A model generated the notes under the pieces. The model worked only from the letters and a program-made list of their open reading frames with translations. It did no database searches and was not told the DNA's origin. Shown here piece after piece: positions 1 to 9,625 of a stretch of DNA of 39,126 nucleotides. A program made the translations under genes and the position numbers. Positions within the stretch are counted from its first letter, which is position 1, and each line of letters starts with the position of its first letter. This DNA is from Gammaproteobacteria bacterium (GTDB lineage Bacteria > Pseudomonadota > Gammaproteobacteria > Steroidobacterales > Steroidobacteraceae), in the NCBI GenBank assembly GCA_027317845.1, contig DAHVQK010000006.1:1-39126 (forward strand), read 5' to 3'.

Positions 1-1
1 G

Positions 2-1195
2 CTCATGAACACCTGCTCTGTGCGCGAGAAGGCGCAGGAAAAGGTGTTCTCGCTGCTGGGGGAATGGCGAAGCGTCAAGAGCCGGCGTCCCCACGTGCTC
101 ATTGGCGTCGGCGGTTGCGTGGCGAGCCAGGAAGGGGAGGCCATCACCGCGCGCGCACCCTTCGTCGATCTGGTCTTTGGGCCCCAGACCCTGCACCGGC
201 TGCCGCAGATGATCGCCGAGCTGCGCCGCACCGGCCGCTCCCAAGTGGACGTGAGCTTCCCGGAGATCGAGAAGTTCGATCGCCTGCCGGCGCCGCGCGT
301 CGAGGGAGCCGCCGCCTACATCTCCATCATGGAAGGCTGCAGCAAGTACTGCAGCTTCTGCATCGTCCCCTACACCCGCGGCGAGGAAGTCAGCCGCCCG
401 TTCGAGTCCGTGCTCGAGGAAGTGCGGCAACTGGCCGATCAGGGAGTTCGCGAAGTCACCCTTCTCGGCCAGAACGTCAATGCCTACGCGGGAGTGATGT
501 CGGATGGGGCCGTGGTGGATCTCGCCACGCTCATTCATCACATCGCGGCGCTCCCCGAAATCGAGCGCATCCGTTTCACCACCTCGCATCCGGTGGAGTT
601 CGATGACAGCCTGATCGAGGCCTTTGCCCACATCCCGAAGCTCGCCAACCACCTGCATCTGGCCGTGCAGAGCGGTTCGGATCGCGTGCTCTCACTGATG
701 AAACGCGGCTACACCTCGCTCGAATTCAAGGACAAGATCCGCAGGCTCCGCGCCGTGCGGCCCGGGATCAGCATTACCTCCGACATCATCGTCGGCTTCC
801 CCGGGGAGAGCGAGAGCGACTTCGAGGCGACACTTGCGCTGGTGCGCGACACCGGGCTCGACCAGTCCTTCAGCTTCCTCTACAGCCGCCGTCCCGGGAC
901 GCCGGCGGCCTCCTTGCCCGATGACACGCCGCATGAGGTCAAACAGGCCCGGCTTGCGCGGTTGCAGGTCCAACTTGAAAACCAGGCCCACGCCATCGGT
1001 GAGCACATGGTCGGTACCGTGCAGCGCGTCCTGGTCGAGCGGCCGGCGAGGAAAGACGCCCGGGAGCTTGCCGGGCGCACCGAAAACAACCGCTGGATCA
1101 ACTTCGCGGGTCCCCCGGAGCTCATCGGGCGTTTCGCGGACGTCGCCGTGACCACGGCCTCGTCGCACAGCCTGCGCGGACGCCTGTGCCAGTAA
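2..1195 (+). CDS. miaB: tRNA-2-methylthio-N6-isopentenyladenosine methylthiotransferase MiaB (5' partial)
   Basis: Radical-SAM methylthiotransferase that adds the 2-methylthio group to isopentenyl-A37 of tRNAs. The reading frame is already open at the first bases, so the start and about 45-50 N-terminal residues lie outside the window. Visible landmarks, counting from the Met at position 5, are the end of the UPF0004 domain with Cys in NTCSVRE and GGC (two ligands of the auxiliary cluster), the radical-SAM CxxxCxxC at C112, C116 and C119 (GCSKYCSFC), the SAM-domain barrel to about residue 320, and a C-terminal TRAM domain. The stop overlaps the phoH start by 10 nt, making it the first visible gene of a compact operon with phoH, ybeY, corC and lnt, an order common in Gammaproteobacteria. 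Family identity is secure. Confidence 0.96.
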   Translation, partial: LMNTCSVREKAQEKVFSLLGEWRSVKSRRPHVLIGVGGCVASQEGEAITARAPFVDLVFGPQTLHRLPQMIAELRRTGRSQVDVSFPEIEKFDRLPAPRVEGAAAYISIMEGCSKYCSFCIVPYTRGEEVSRPFESVLEEVRQLADQGVREVTLLGQNVNAYAGVMSDGAVVDLATLIHHIAALPEIERIRFTTSHPVEFDDSLIEAFAHIPKLANHLHLAVQSGSDRVLSLMKRGYTSLEFKDKIRRLRAVRPGISITSDIIVGFPGESESDFEATLALVRDTGLDQSFSFLYSRRPGTPAASLPDDTPHEVKQARLARLQVQLENQAHAIGEHMVGTVQRVLVERPARKDARELAGRTENNRWINFAGPPELIGRFADVAVTTASSHSLRGRLCQ

Positions 1196-2178
1196 CCCTG
1201 CCCGACTCCGCGCGCGAGTTCGCCCTCGGGCCGGTCGACAACGCGCGCCTCGCCAATCTGTGCGGTCCGCTGGATGAGAACCTGCGCCTGCTCGAGGCCC
1301 GGCTCGATGTCGAGATCCGCCGGCGCGGGAACAGCTTCCGCGTGTTGGGCGCTCGAGCCGACAGCGCCGAGGAGACGTTGCGCGAGCTCTTCGCGCTCGC
1401 CAAGGACGAGGAAGTGACGCCCGAGCGGGTGCACCTGGCGCTGCGCGAGCGCGAATCCGGCCAGGCGCCCGGCCCGGGCGCCGTCTCCGGGACCGAGGAC
1501 CTGGGCATCCGGGTGCCCCGGGGTGGTCTGCGCGCGCGGGGTCACCACCAGAGGCAGTATCTCGCCCACATCCGCGGCACCGATCTCACCTTCGGCATCG
1601 GTCCCGCGGGCACCGGTAAAACCTATCTCGCCGTCGCCTGTGCCGTTGAGGCGCTGCAGGCGGAGGCCATCCGCCGCGTCGTGTTGGTGCGCCCGGCGGT
1701 GGAGGCCGGAGAGCGCCTCGGATTCCTGCCGGGCGACCTGACCCAGAAGGTCGATCCGTATCTGCGGCCCATGTACGACGCGCTCTACGAAATGCTCGGC
1801 TTCGATCGGGTGTCGCGTTTCATCGAGCGCAATGTCATCGAAGTGGCGCCGCTCGCCTTCATGCGCGGCCGCTCGCTCAACGACTCCTTCATCATCCTCG
1901 ATGAGGCTCAGAACACCACCATCGAGCAGATGAAGATGTTTCTCACGCGCATCGGCTTCGGCTCAAAGGCCGTGGTGACGGGCGATGTGACCCAGACCGA
2001 CCTTCCCGCGGGACGACAATCCGGGCTGAGTCACGTGATCGAGGTGTTGCGCGGTGTCGAGGGGGTGGCGTTCACTTTCTTCGACGCCCGTGATGTCGTG
2101 CGTCATCCTCTCGTGCAGCGCATCGTGCAGGCGTTCGAATCGCGCACCGCCGCGGAGCGCAAGGGAGAGCCCTCGTGA
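1186..2178 (+). CDS. ybeZ: PhoH-family ATPase (YbeZ)
   Basis: PhoH-like P-loop ATPase of 330 residues that in many proteobacteria is the partner of the endoribonuclease YbeY in rRNA maturation and ribosome quality control. An N-terminal KH-like region (about 1-100) precedes the PhoH ATPase core. Walker A GPAGTGKT is at residues 139-146 and a Walker B with FIILDEAQN is near 235. The only suitable start is GTG at 1186, inside the end of miaB, giving a 10-nt overlap. Its stop overlaps the ybeY GTG by 4 nt, so the two are probably translationally coupled, which fits their functional link. The exact biochemical role of YbeZ is known only from homologues. Confidence 0.95.
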   Translation: MPVTLPDSAREFALGPVDNARLANLCGPLDENLRLLEARLDVEIRRRGNSFRVLGARADSAEETLRELFALAKDEEVTPERVHLALRERESGQAPGPGAVSGTEDLGIRVPRGGLRARGHHQRQYLAHIRGTDLTFGIGPAGTGKTYLAVACAVEALQAEAIRRVVLVRPAVEAGERLGFLPGDLTQKVDPYLRPMYDALYEMLGFDRVSRFIERNVIEVAPLAFMRGRSLNDSFIILDEAQNTTIEQMKMFLTRIGFGSKAVVTGDVTQTDLPAGRQSGLSHVIEVLRGVEGVAFTFFDARDVVRHPLVQRIVQAFESRTAAERKGEPS

Positions 2179-2675
2179 GCCGCGCCAACGGAGCGCTCGA
2201 GCCCCCGGGCGCCGCGCCTGTACTGCAAGTCGATGTGCAGCGGCGCGTGCGCGGCTGGGCCCCCCGCACCGGCGATATCGTTCTGTGGGCCGGCAGCGCG
2301 CTCGGGCGTCGCGCCTCGGGCGCCGAGCTCGGCGTGCGTGTCGTGGGCCCCGCGGAAAGCCGCCGGCTGAATGCCCACTACCGCGGCAAGGACAAGCCGA
2401 CCAACGTCCTGTCCTTTCCGGCGCAGTGGCCTTGCGCGGCACGCGCCGGTTTGCGGCCGCTCGGGGACCTGGTCATCTGTGCGCACGTGGTGCGCAGCGA
2501 GGCGCGCGAGCAGGGCAAGGCGCTGCGCGCGCATTGGGCGCACCTGGTGGTGCACGGAGCGCTTCATCTGATCGGTTACGACCACGAGCTTGCGTCCGAT
2601 GCCCGGCGCATGGAGCGACGCGAGGTCGCGGTGCTGCGCCGCCTCGGATTCTCCAATCCCTACTCGAGCCGCTGA
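2175..2675 (+). CDS. ybeY: Endoribonuclease YbeY (rRNA maturation factor)
   Basis: Zinc-dependent endoribonuclease of 166 residues that acts in 16S rRNA 3' end processing and 70S quality control. The diagnostic H3xH5xH motif is complete (HGALHLIGYDH, with H127, H131 and H137), and the upstream TNVLSFP block is present. GTG at 2175 starts within the phoH stop (GTGA overlap), and the stop shares one base with the corC ATG (TGATG), a coupled arrangement. The N-terminal 20 residues are Pro/Ala-rich and are a plausible lineage-specific extension. Identity is secure. Confidence 0.95.
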   Translation: MSRANGALEPPGAAPVLQVDVQRRVRGWAPRTGDIVLWAGSALGRRASGAELGVRVVGPAESRRLNAHYRGKDKPTNVLSFPAQWPCAARAGLRPLGDLVICAHVVRSEAREQGKALRAHWAHLVVHGALHLIGYDHELASDARRMERREVAVLRRLGFSNPYSSR

Positions 2676-3541
2676 TGCGACAACCCCAGGATACTCGGCA
2701 GTGGCTCAAGCGGTTGTGGCGGGCGTTCGGGGCCGAGCCGCGCAACCGCCAGGATCTGTTGCAGCTGCTGCGCGAGGCGCGCGCCCGCGGCCTGTTCGAG
2801 GCTGACGCGCTGAGCATGATCGAGGGAGTGCTCGCGGTCTCGGACCTGCATGCCCGCGATGTCATGGTGCCGCGCGCACAGATGGTGTACGTGCGGCGCG
2901 ACGACCCGGTGACTCGCATCCTGCCGACCGTGGTGGAGTCCGGGCACTCCCGCTTCCCGGTCATGGACGAGGACCGCGACGACATCGTCGGGATCCTGCT
3001 CGCCAAGGATCTGCTGCGACTGTGCACCGAGCCCGAGCAGGAGCGGTTCGACATCCGCGAGTTCATGCGCCCGGCCGTGTTCGTACCGGAGTCCAAGCGC
3101 CTGGACGTGCTGCTCAAGGAGTTCCGCGGCAACCGCCAGCACATGGCCATCGTCGTCGACGAGTACGGGGGCGTCGCGGGCCTGATCACGATCGAGGACG
3201 TGATCGAGCAGATCGTCGGGGAAATCGACGATGAGTTCGATGTCGATGACGACCAGAACATCCGGCGCGAGGCCGACCGTCAGTACCTGGTGCGGGGGGT
3301 CACCCGTCTCGAGGAATTCAACGAATACTTCGGCTCACACTTCTCCGAGGAGCAGGGGTACGAGACCGTCGCGGGCCTGCTGATGCGCCAGTTCGGCCGG
3401 CTGCCCCGCCGGGGCGAGTCCCTCACGGTCGCGGGATTCGAGTTCCGCATCATGCGCGCCGACCGGCGTCGGATCGATGCGCTGCGGGTGGTGATTCCGG
3501 CCGGCACTGCGGCGCCGCGCGATGTGGAGTCGGCTGTTTGA
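2675..3541 (+). CDS. corC: CBS-domain protein CorC/YbeX
   Basis: Cytoplasmic CBS-pair protein of the CorC/HlyC family, 288 residues. E. coli YbeX/CorC is linked to magnesium/cobalt efflux and, more recently, to ribosome metabolism. A first CBS domain begins near residue 65 (VMVPRAQMVYV) and a second near 125-185 (HMAIVVDEYGGVAGLIT, then IEDVIEQIVGEI). The C-terminal CorC_HlyC module spans about 205-285. The frame is open further upstream, but ATG 2675 overlaps the ybeY stop by one base and gives the family's normal N-terminus, so the longer version is not credible. It sits between ybeY and lnt exactly as in E. coli. Confidence 0.93.
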   Translation: MRQPQDTRQWLKRLWRAFGAEPRNRQDLLQLLREARARGLFEADALSMIEGVLAVSDLHARDVMVPRAQMVYVRRDDPVTRILPTVVESGHSRFPVMDEDRDDIVGILLAKDLLRLCTEPEQERFDIREFMRPAVFVPESKRLDVLLKEFRGNRQHMAIVVDEYGGVAGLITIEDVIEQIVGEIDDEFDVDDDQNIRREADRQYLVRGVTRLEEFNEYFGSHFSEEQGYETVAGLLMRQFGRLPRRGESLTVAGFEFRIMRADRRRIDALRVVIPAGTAAPRDVESAV

Positions 3542-5109
3542 GCGCCGAGCCCTCCTTGGACATCGCGGTGGATGAGCGTGCCAATGAGAGCGCGCTGAGC
3601 GGGCCGGTGATTGCGCGTACGCGACGCGCCGCCCTGATGCGCCGGGTGCTCGCGCTCGGCGCGGGGGCCCTGCTCGCGTGCGCCTTCGCGCCGCTCGGCG
3701 TGTGGCCCCTGGCCATCGTCTGTCCGGCGGCGCTCATGGCGCTCTGGGATGGCACCACGGCGCGCCACGCGGCCGGGCTCGGATTCTGGTTCGGGTTCGG
3801 CACCTTCGCCGCCGGGACCTACTGGCTCTACGTCGCCATCCATACCGTCGGCCACGCTCCGATCTGGATCACGCTGGTGGTGGTGCTCGGGCTGATGGGG
3901 TTGATGGCCGCGTATCACGCGCTCACCGGCTACGTGGTGGTTCGCTTCCTGCCTGCCGGGCCCGTGCGCTGGCTGCTCGGGGCGCCGGTCGTGTGGCTGC
4001 TTCTCGAATGGCTGCGGGGCTGGCTGCTGTCGGGATTCCCGTGGCTGTCGCTCGGGTATACCCAGACCGGCACGGCGCTTGCGCACCTGGCGCCGATTGG
4101 CGGTGTCTATGGCATCAGCCTGGTGCTGCTGATCAGCGCGGGCGCCCTGGTGGCGCTGTTGCGGGGCAGCCCCAAGGTGCGTCTCATCGCCACGGCGGTG
4201 CTGGTGGCGCCGTGGCTCCTCTGCGCGGCGCTCGGCACCATCGCCTGGACCCATCCGGCGGGCGCGCCGGTGCCGGTCGCCATCGTACAGGGGAACATCT
4301 CCCAGCAGGACAAGTGGCAGGCCGCCCTGTCCCGGAAAATACTCGCCCGCTACCAGCGCCTGACCGAGTCGGCGCTCGGCACCCGGCTCATCGTCTGGCC
4401 GGAATCGGCGCTGCCCGATCTGATCAACAATCTCCTGCCCTATGTTGCGCGCCTGGATCGCGAGGCGCACGCGCACGGCTCCTCGTTGGTGTTCGGCACG
4501 CAGCGCGCCGCCGTCCACGACGGGCACTACGAGTACTACAACTCCATCCTGGCGCTCGGCCGCCAGGCGAGCTGGTACGACAAGGTCCACCTGGTGCCGC
4601 TCACGGAATACATTCCCCTGCCGCGCTTCGTGCGCCGCTGGCTCGAGCGGATGAATCTGCCGTCCTCGAGCTTCACCCCCGGGGCCCTCAGCCAGCGGCC
4701 CCTGCCCGTGGCCGGCCTCGAGCTTGGGCCCACGGTCTGCTACGAGGTGGCTTACGGCGGCTACATGCTGCACATGCTGCCCGAGGCGAACGCGCTGCTG
4801 AATGTCACCGATGACGCCTGGTTCGGCAACACCCCCGAGCTCGCCCAGCAGTTTCAGATGGCCCGCATGCGTGCCCTGGAAGAGGGCCGTGACATGATCG
4901 TCGCCACTGATGACGGCGTGTCGGGCGTCATCGGGCCCCAGGGCCAGGTGATCGCGCGGGCCCCCATCATGGTGCCTTACGTGCTGCGCTCGCAGGTCAC
5001 GCCCATGACGGGGATGACTCCCTTTGCCCGCGTGGGCAACGGGCTCGCCGTGGGCCTCTCGTGCCTCGGGCTTGCCGGCGCGCTCGCGATGCGGCGGCGG
5101 CGCGCATGA
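3538..5109 (+). CDS. lnt: Apolipoprotein N-acyltransferase Lnt
   Basis: Integral inner-membrane enzyme of 523 residues that adds the third acyl chain to the N-terminal Cys of lipoproteins, needed for Lol sorting. The N-terminal half holds several hydrophobic helices (about 38-235). The C-terminal half is a periplasmic nitrilase-fold domain with the catalytic triad visible: E289 (VWPESALPD), K349 (WYDKVHLVP) and C401 (GPTVCYEV). The chosen start is TTG at 3538, overlapping the corC stop by 4 nt and preceded by a GGAGT. A later ATG (MRRVLALG, residue 34) would trim a polar leader and is the main alternative. It is the last gene of the miaB-phoH-ybeY-corC-lnt run. Confidence 0.95.
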   Translation: MSAEPSLDIAVDERANESALSGPVIARTRRAALMRRVLALGAGALLACAFAPLGVWPLAIVCPAALMALWDGTTARHAAGLGFWFGFGTFAAGTYWLYVAIHTVGHAPIWITLVVVLGLMGLMAAYHALTGYVVVRFLPAGPVRWLLGAPVVWLLLEWLRGWLLSGFPWLSLGYTQTGTALAHLAPIGGVYGISLVLLISAGALVALLRGSPKVRLIATAVLVAPWLLCAALGTIAWTHPAGAPVPVAIVQGNISQQDKWQAALSRKILARYQRLTESALGTRLIVWPESALPDLINNLLPYVARLDREAHAHGSSLVFGTQRAAVHDGHYEYYNSILALGRQASWYDKVHLVPLTEYIPLPRFVRRWLERMNLPSSSFTPGALSQRPLPVAGLELGPTVCYEVAYGGYMLHMLPEANALLNVTDDAWFGNTPELAQQFQMARMRALEEGRDMIVATDDGVSGVIGPQGQVIARAPIMVPYVLRSQVTPMTGMTPFARVGNGLAVGLSCLGLAGALAMRRRRA

Positions 5110-5297
5110 GCCTGTGGCTGCGATCGGGGCGCGGCGCGCCCATGTTATGCTTGCGTCGATTTTCCGCGAACATTCTGGATGCAGGCTGTCCGGGGTGCCC
5201 ATCAGTCGCGCTCCGGGCCTGTATTTCCGTGGTTCGCGAAAACTTCGGCCAGCGGCTCAAATATCAGTAACGGCTAGAGATTCCAGGCATTTTCCTG

Positions 5298-7916
5298 ATG
5301 GATGAGATCTACGATCCGGCCGCCGTCGAGCGCGCCGCACAAGACTACTGGGAACGGCATCGCACCTTCGAGGTGCGCGAGGACGCGGGGCGGCAGAAGT
5401 ACTACTGCCTGTCCATGCTGCCGTATCCATCGGGTCGTCTGCACATGGGACACGTGCGCAATTACACCATCGGTGATGTGCTCGCCCGGTTCATGCGCAT
5501 GCAGGGCCGCAACGTGCTTCAGCCCATGGGTTGGGATGCATTCGGCCTGCCGGCGGAAAACGCCGCCATGAGCAACCGGGTGCCGCCCGCGCGTTGGACG
5601 CGTCAGAACATCGAGTACATGCGCTCGCAGCTGAAGTCGCTCGGCTTCGGCATCGACTGGAGCCGCGAGCTGGCCACCTGCGATCCGTCCTATTACCGCT
5701 GGAACCAGTGGCTGTTCCTGCGCATGCTGGAGAAGGGCATCGCCTACCGCAAGACGGGCGTGGTGAACTGGGATCCCGTCGACCAGACCGTGCTCGCCAA
5801 CGAGCAGGTGATCGAGGGGCGAGGCTGGCGCACGGGCGCTCTCGTGGAAAAGCGCGAGATTCCGATGTACTACCTCGACATCACCCGTTATGCCGAGGAG
5901 CTCCTCGGGGACCTCGAGCGCCTGCCCGGCTGGCCGGAGCGGGTGAAGGTGATGCAGGCCAACTGGATCGGCCGCAGCGAGGGCTGCGAGATCGCCTTCC
6001 CCTATGCCCCCGACACCCGCTCGGCCCTGTCCGCGGACGGGGCGCTGAAAGTGTTCACCACGCGCGCCGACACGTTGTTTGGCGTCACGTTCATGGCGAT
6101 CGCCGCCGAGCACCCCATCGCGCTCACCGCCTCCTCGGGCAACCCGCGGCTTGCCGCCTTCGTCGATGAATGCCGGCGCGGCAGCGTGATGGAAGCCGAT
6201 GTCGCCACCCAGGACAAGAAAGGCATGCCCACGGGGCTGCACGTGCTGCATCCGTTCACCGGGAAGCCCATCGAGATCTGGGTGGCCAACTACGTGCTCA
6301 TGAGCTATGGCGAGGGTGCTGTCATGGGCGTGCCCGCCCACGACGAGCGTGACTTCGAGTTTGCGCTGAAAAACAACCTGCGCATCGCGGCCGTGGTGCG
6401 TTCGAAGACCGGCGCGTACGAGCACGTGCAGGCGCCCTGGAACCCCGCCTACTCCGAATACGGCATCAGCGTCGATTCCGGCGAGTTCTCCGGACTCGAG
6501 TTCCGGGCGGCGGTCGATGCCATCGCGGCCGCCCTGGAAAAACGCGGCCTCGGCCGCAGACGCATTCAGTACCGGCTGCGTGACTGGGGCATTTCACGCC
6601 AGCGCTACTGGGGCTGTCCCATCCCCCTCATCCACTGCGGGCGCTGCGGCGAAGTGCCCGTCCCGGACGAGCAGCTGCCGGTGCTCCTGCCCGAGGACCT
6701 GGCGCCCGACGGCAGCGGCAACCCGCTCAACAAGACTCCCGCGTTCTACCAATGCGTGTGCCCGAAGTGCGGCGGCGCGGCCCGGCGGGAAACCGACACC
6801 ATGGACACCTTCGTGGACTCGTCCTGGTATTACCTGCGCTACACCTGCCCGGACCAGGCGCGCGCGATGGTGGACGAGCGCGTCGCCTACTGGCTGCCGG
6901 TGGATCAGTACATCGGTGGCATCGAGCACGCCATCCTGCATCTGTTGTATTCGCGCTTCTGGACCAAGGTGATGCGCGACCTCACTCTCATGGCCTGCGA
7001 CGAGCCGTTCACGAATCTGCTGACCCAGGGCATGGTGCTCAACCACATCTACTCCTGCGCCACCACGGAGGGCAGGCGCCGCTATTTCAATCCCGCCGGC
7101 GTGCGCCCGAGGAGCGAGAACGGCGTCGATATTTTCGAGGCCACCACCACCGAGGGCGAGACGGTCCGGGTGGAATACGGTGGTCTTGGCAAGATGTCCA
7201 AATCCGAGAACAACGGTGTGGATCCCGAGGGGCTGATCGCACGCTTCGGCGCGGATACGGCCCGCCTCTTCACCATGTTTGCCTCTCCGCCGGAGCAGAC
7301 GCTGGAGTGGTCGGACGAGGGTGTGCAGGGCGCCTCGCGATTCATCCGGCGGCTCTGGAGCGCCGTTCACGAGCATGTCCGCCAGGGCCTGCCGGCCGGG
7401 GCGGCGGCCGGGACGTCGTCGGATGTCGGGAAGGCGCTGCGTCGCGCGGCGCATCACGCGCTCGCCAAGGCCACCGACGACATCGGCCGCCGGCGCAACT
7501 TCAACACCGCCATTGCGGCGGGCATGGAGCTGCTCAACGCGGTCGGCCGGTTCGACGACGCATCCGAGGGTGGACGCGCGGTCCAACATGAGGCGCTGGA
7601 GATCATCACGCTGATGCTCTCGCCGATCATTCCGCACGTCTGCCATGCCTTGTGGCACGCGCTGGGACACGAGCGCGCCGTGGTGGATGAGCCATGGCCC
7701 GCGGTCGATGAGGGGGCGCTCGTCCAGGATACGGTGGAGTACGTCGTTCAGGTCAACGGAAAACTGCGGGGACGCATCCGCCTCGCGGCCGGCTCGGACG
7801 AGAACACCGTGCGGCAGGCTGCGCTCGCCGACGAGCAGGTCGCCCGGTTCGTCGACGGCAAGCCCGTCCGCAAGGCCATCGTGGTACCGGGCAAGCTGAT
7901 CAACATCGTGGTCTGA
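5298..7916 (+). CDS. leuS: Leucyl-tRNA synthetase
   Basis: Class Ia aminoacyl-tRNA synthetase of 872 residues that charges tRNA-Leu. The HIGH-type signature is HMGH in [15 protein letters not shown]. The CP1 editing domain lies at about 225-420, including [14 protein letters not shown] with the Asp that guards against mischarged amino acids. A zinc-type CxxC insert (CGRCGEV) and a second pair (CPKCGG) follow, then KMSKS at 632-636, and a C-terminal anticodon-binding domain. The start ATG at 5298 has only a weak Shine-Dalgarno, and an out-of-frame ATG lies 4 nt downstream. A gap of 188 nt separates it from lnt, so it probably has its own promoter. It heads the leuS-lptE pair. Confidence 0.97.
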   Translation: MDEIYDPAAVERAAQDYWERHRTFEVREDAGRQKYYCLSMLPYPSGRLHMGHVRNYTIGDVLARFMRMQGRNVLQPMGWDAFGLPAENAAMSNRVPPARWTRQNIEYMRSQLKSLGFGIDWSRELATCDPSYYRWNQWLFLRMLEKGIAYRKTGVVNWDPVDQTVLANEQVIEGRGWRTGALVEKREIPMYYLDITRYAEELLGDLERLPGWPERVKVMQANWIGRSEGCEIAFPYAPDTRSALSADGALKVFTTRADTLFGVTFMAIAAEHPIALTASSGNPRLAAFVDECRRGSVMEADVATQDKKGMPTGLHVLHPFTGKPIEIWVANYVLMSYGEGAVMGVPAHDERDFEFALKNNLRIAAVVRSKTGAYEHVQAPWNPAYSEYGISVDSGEFSGLEFRAAVDAIAAALEKRGLGRRRIQYRLRDWGISRQRYWGCPIPLIHCGRCGEVPVPDEQLPVLLPEDLAPDGSGNPLNKTPAFYQCVCPKCGGAARRETDTMDTFVDSSWYYLRYTCPDQARAMVDERVAYWLPVDQYIGGIEHAILHLLYSRFWTKVMRDLTLMACDEPFTNLLTQGMVLNHIYSCATTEGRRRYFNPAGVRPRSENGVDIFEATTTEGETVRVEYGGLGKMSKSENNGVDPEGLIARFGADTARLFTMFASPPEQTLEWSDEGVQGASRFIRRLWSAVHEHVRQGLPAGAAAGTSSDVGKALRRAAHHALAKATDDIGRRRNFNTAIAAGMELLNAVGRFDDASEGGRAVQHEALEIITLMLSPIIPHVCHALWHALGHERAVVDEPWPAVDEGALVQDTVEYVVQVNGKLRGRIRLAAGSDENTVRQAALADEQVARFVDGKPVRKAIVVPGKLINIVV

Positions 7917-7931
7917 TCCGATGCAACCGTC

Positions 7932-8420
7932 ATGACGCGCCGCGTAACGACTGTCATCCTGTCTCTGGGGGCCGCGCTGATCGCGGGTTGTGGCTTTCAC
8001 CTCGAGGGACACACCGCGCTGCCCGCGGTGATGAGCCATCCCTATATCGAGGCGCCGGATCAGCAGAGCGATTTCGTGCAGAGCCTGCGCCGCGACCTGC
8101 TCATCTCCGGCGCCCACCCGGCCGGGATGGCCACCCGGGCGTCCGCGGTGATCGAGATCCTGGGGGATGAGGTGACGAGCCGCGTGCTGTCCGTCTCCGC
8201 CACCAACCAGCCGACCGAGTATCAGGTGATCTACTCCGTGCGTTTCTCGGTGAGCGCCGCAGGCAAGACCCTGCTCGCGCCGCAGGCGCTGTCCACATCC
8301 CGCTCGTACACTTTCGATGAGAGCCTGCTGCTCGCGAAGGAGCATGAGAAGGCGATCCTGAGGGGCGCCATGGGCCGCGACCTTGCCCAGATCGTCATGC
8401 GCAGGCTCGCGAGCCTGTGA
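7932..8420 (+). CDS. lptE: LPS-assembly lipoprotein LptE
   Basis: Outer-membrane lipoprotein of 162 residues that plugs the LptD barrel and completes the lipopolysaccharide translocon. A signal peptide ends in a lipobox with C20 (LIAGCGFHL), the GCGFHL start typical of mature LptE. The rest is the small alpha/beta LptE fold. It lies 15 nt behind leuS, the conserved leuS-lptE arrangement. In most relatives holA follows directly. Here the next gene is an HExxH protein whose GTG overlaps the lptE stop by 4 nt, and holA sits about 19 kb away. Lnt, encoded nearby, would acylate this lipoprotein. Confidence 0.9.
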   Translation: MTRRVTTVILSLGAALIAGCGFHLEGHTALPAVMSHPYIEAPDQQSDFVQSLRRDLLISGAHPAGMATRASAVIEILGDEVTSRVLSVSATNQPTEYQVIYSVRFSVSAAGKTLLAPQALSTSRSYTFDESLLLAKEHEKAILRGAMGRDLAQIVMRRLASL

Positions 8421-8914
8421 CCGATCGACATGTCCTGCTGCTCGGCGATGTTGATCGCGAGGCGGTCGCATCGCTCCTCGGGCGCCATGGCCTCATCCTC
8501 GAGCACGTGGCGCCGGGGGAGGAGATACCGGGGTCCTATTGGGGCGAGAGCGAGGCTGGCCTCAAGGTGGATCGGCTGTATGCCCGGATCGACACGCCCG
8601 TACACTCCATCCTGCACGAAGCCTGCCACTACATCTGCATGAGCCCGCGGCGGCGCGCCGGCCTCGATACCGACGCCGGCGGCGACGATCCCGAGGAGTC
8701 GGCCGTGTGTTACCTCCAGGTGCTGCTGGCCGACGGGCTTGCCGCCGTGGGGCGTGACCGGCTGTTCGCCGATATGGATGCCTGGGGATACAGCTTTCGC
8801 CTGGGCGGCGCCCACGCGTGGTTCGATCAGGACGCCGAGGATGCCCGGCTCTGGCTGCGGCGCCACGGGTTAACCGATGAGGAGGACCGGCCGACGGGCC
8901 GATGCCGCGGCTGA
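8417..8914 (+). CDS. Conserved hypothetical protein with HExxH motif, coupled to lptE
   Basis: Soluble protein of 165 residues, with no signal peptide or membrane helix, of no named family that I can assign firmly. A GSYWGE block near 35-40 precedes ILHEACHYICM, an exact HExxH with Cys between and after the histidines, and about 25 residues later DAGGDDPEESAVCYLQ, which offers acidic residues for a third metal ligand. The layout (HExxH, acidic patch, ending around 165-180 residues) recalls the EpmC/YfcM hydroxylase of elongation factor P, but this is a resemblance of pattern only. A metalloprotease-like or metal-dependent oxygenase role is therefore inference. The GTG start overlaps the lptE stop by 4 nt, so it is expected to be translated with lptE. 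Its base composition matches its neighbours. Confidence 0.75.
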   Translation: MTDRHVLLLGDVDREAVASLLGRHGLILEHVAPGEEIPGSYWGESEAGLKVDRLYARIDTPVHSILHEACHYICMSPRRRAGLDTDAGGDDPEESAVCYLQVLLADGLAAVGRDRLFADMDAWGYSFRLGGAHAWFDQDAEDARLWLRRHGLTDEEDRPTGRCRG

Positions 8915-8981
8915 GCTGAGGACCACCTCGTGCGCTCTGGCGCGGCCCCTGCGCGCGCGTCCCGTATGGCCCGATGCCTCA

Positions 8982-9594
8982 AATACCGGTCGCTTGGCCG
9001 CGGCGTACCGCGAATTCCAATGGCCGGCATTCGACGAATTCAACTGGGTGCTCGATTACTTCGAGGTCATCGCGTGCGGCAACGACCGGCCGGCGCTGCG
9101 GGTCGTGGACGATGCGGAGCGCACCGCCGGGGTGATGCGCGATGGCCACTACCAGACGGGCGATGTGGCCTCGCGCGATGCGGACGGGTATCTCACGTAC
9201 ATCGGCCGCGTGGACGATGTGTTCAAGTCATCCGATTATCGGATCAGGCCCTTCGAGCTCGAGAGCGTACTGATCGAGCACGTGGCGGTGGCGGCGGCCG
9301 TACCGAGTGCCGATCCGTTGCGCCGCGCCCGAGGCATTCGTGACCCTGCTTCCCGGACACAGTCCGGATGCGGACGCCGCACGCTCGATTTTCGAGCACA
9401 TCCGCTCACGCGTTTCCACGTACAAGCGCATCCGGCGCCTCGAGTTCAATACGCTCCCGAAGACGATTTCCGGCAAGATCCGTCGCGTGGAGTTACGCCA
9501 GGCCGAGCAAGGGCGCCCGGGCGCGCGGACACGCAATCCCCTTGAATTCCGGGAGGAGGACTTCTCCGAATTCGCGCCGCGAAATAGGCCTTAG
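8982..9594 (+). pseudogene. Remnant of an AMP-dependent acyl-CoA synthetase (internal deletion plus frameshift)
   Basis: Two separated parts of an acetyl/acyl-CoA synthetase are spliced together. The first about 45 codons match the family's N-terminus (AAYREFQWPAFDEFNW, then NDRPALRVVD). The next codons jump directly to the C-terminal domain (HYQTGDVASRDADGYLTYIG, then GRVDDVFKSSDYRI), so the whole nucleotide-binding core of more than 300 residues is missing. Near 9320-9335 the frame shifts, and the end continues in another frame with TYKRIRRLEF and TLPKTISGKIRRVELR, the latter carrying the lysine of the A10-type motif. No intact frame can be made. It lies in the accessory block between the HExxH gene and the permease. 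Confidence 0.88.
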
Positions 9595-9625
9595 GTGATA
9601 GCATCGGCCTCGGGGGTATCGATAC

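Noticed and set aside
2054-2674. Upstream extension of the corC frame through ybeY
   Set aside because: The extra 207 codons overlap two conserved genes and lack CorC family sequence. ATG 2675 gives the normal protein.
5127-5141. GGGCGC/GCGCCC hairpin after lnt
   Set aside because: Six base pairs with a 3-nt loop in very GC-rich sequence and no U-run. Too weak for a terminator call.
3280-5202. Long open frame on the minus strand opposite lnt (about 640 codons)
   Set aside because: Composition is His/Arg/Gly/Pro-rich with no domain. It mirrors the codon bias of lnt, a usual effect in high-GC DNA.
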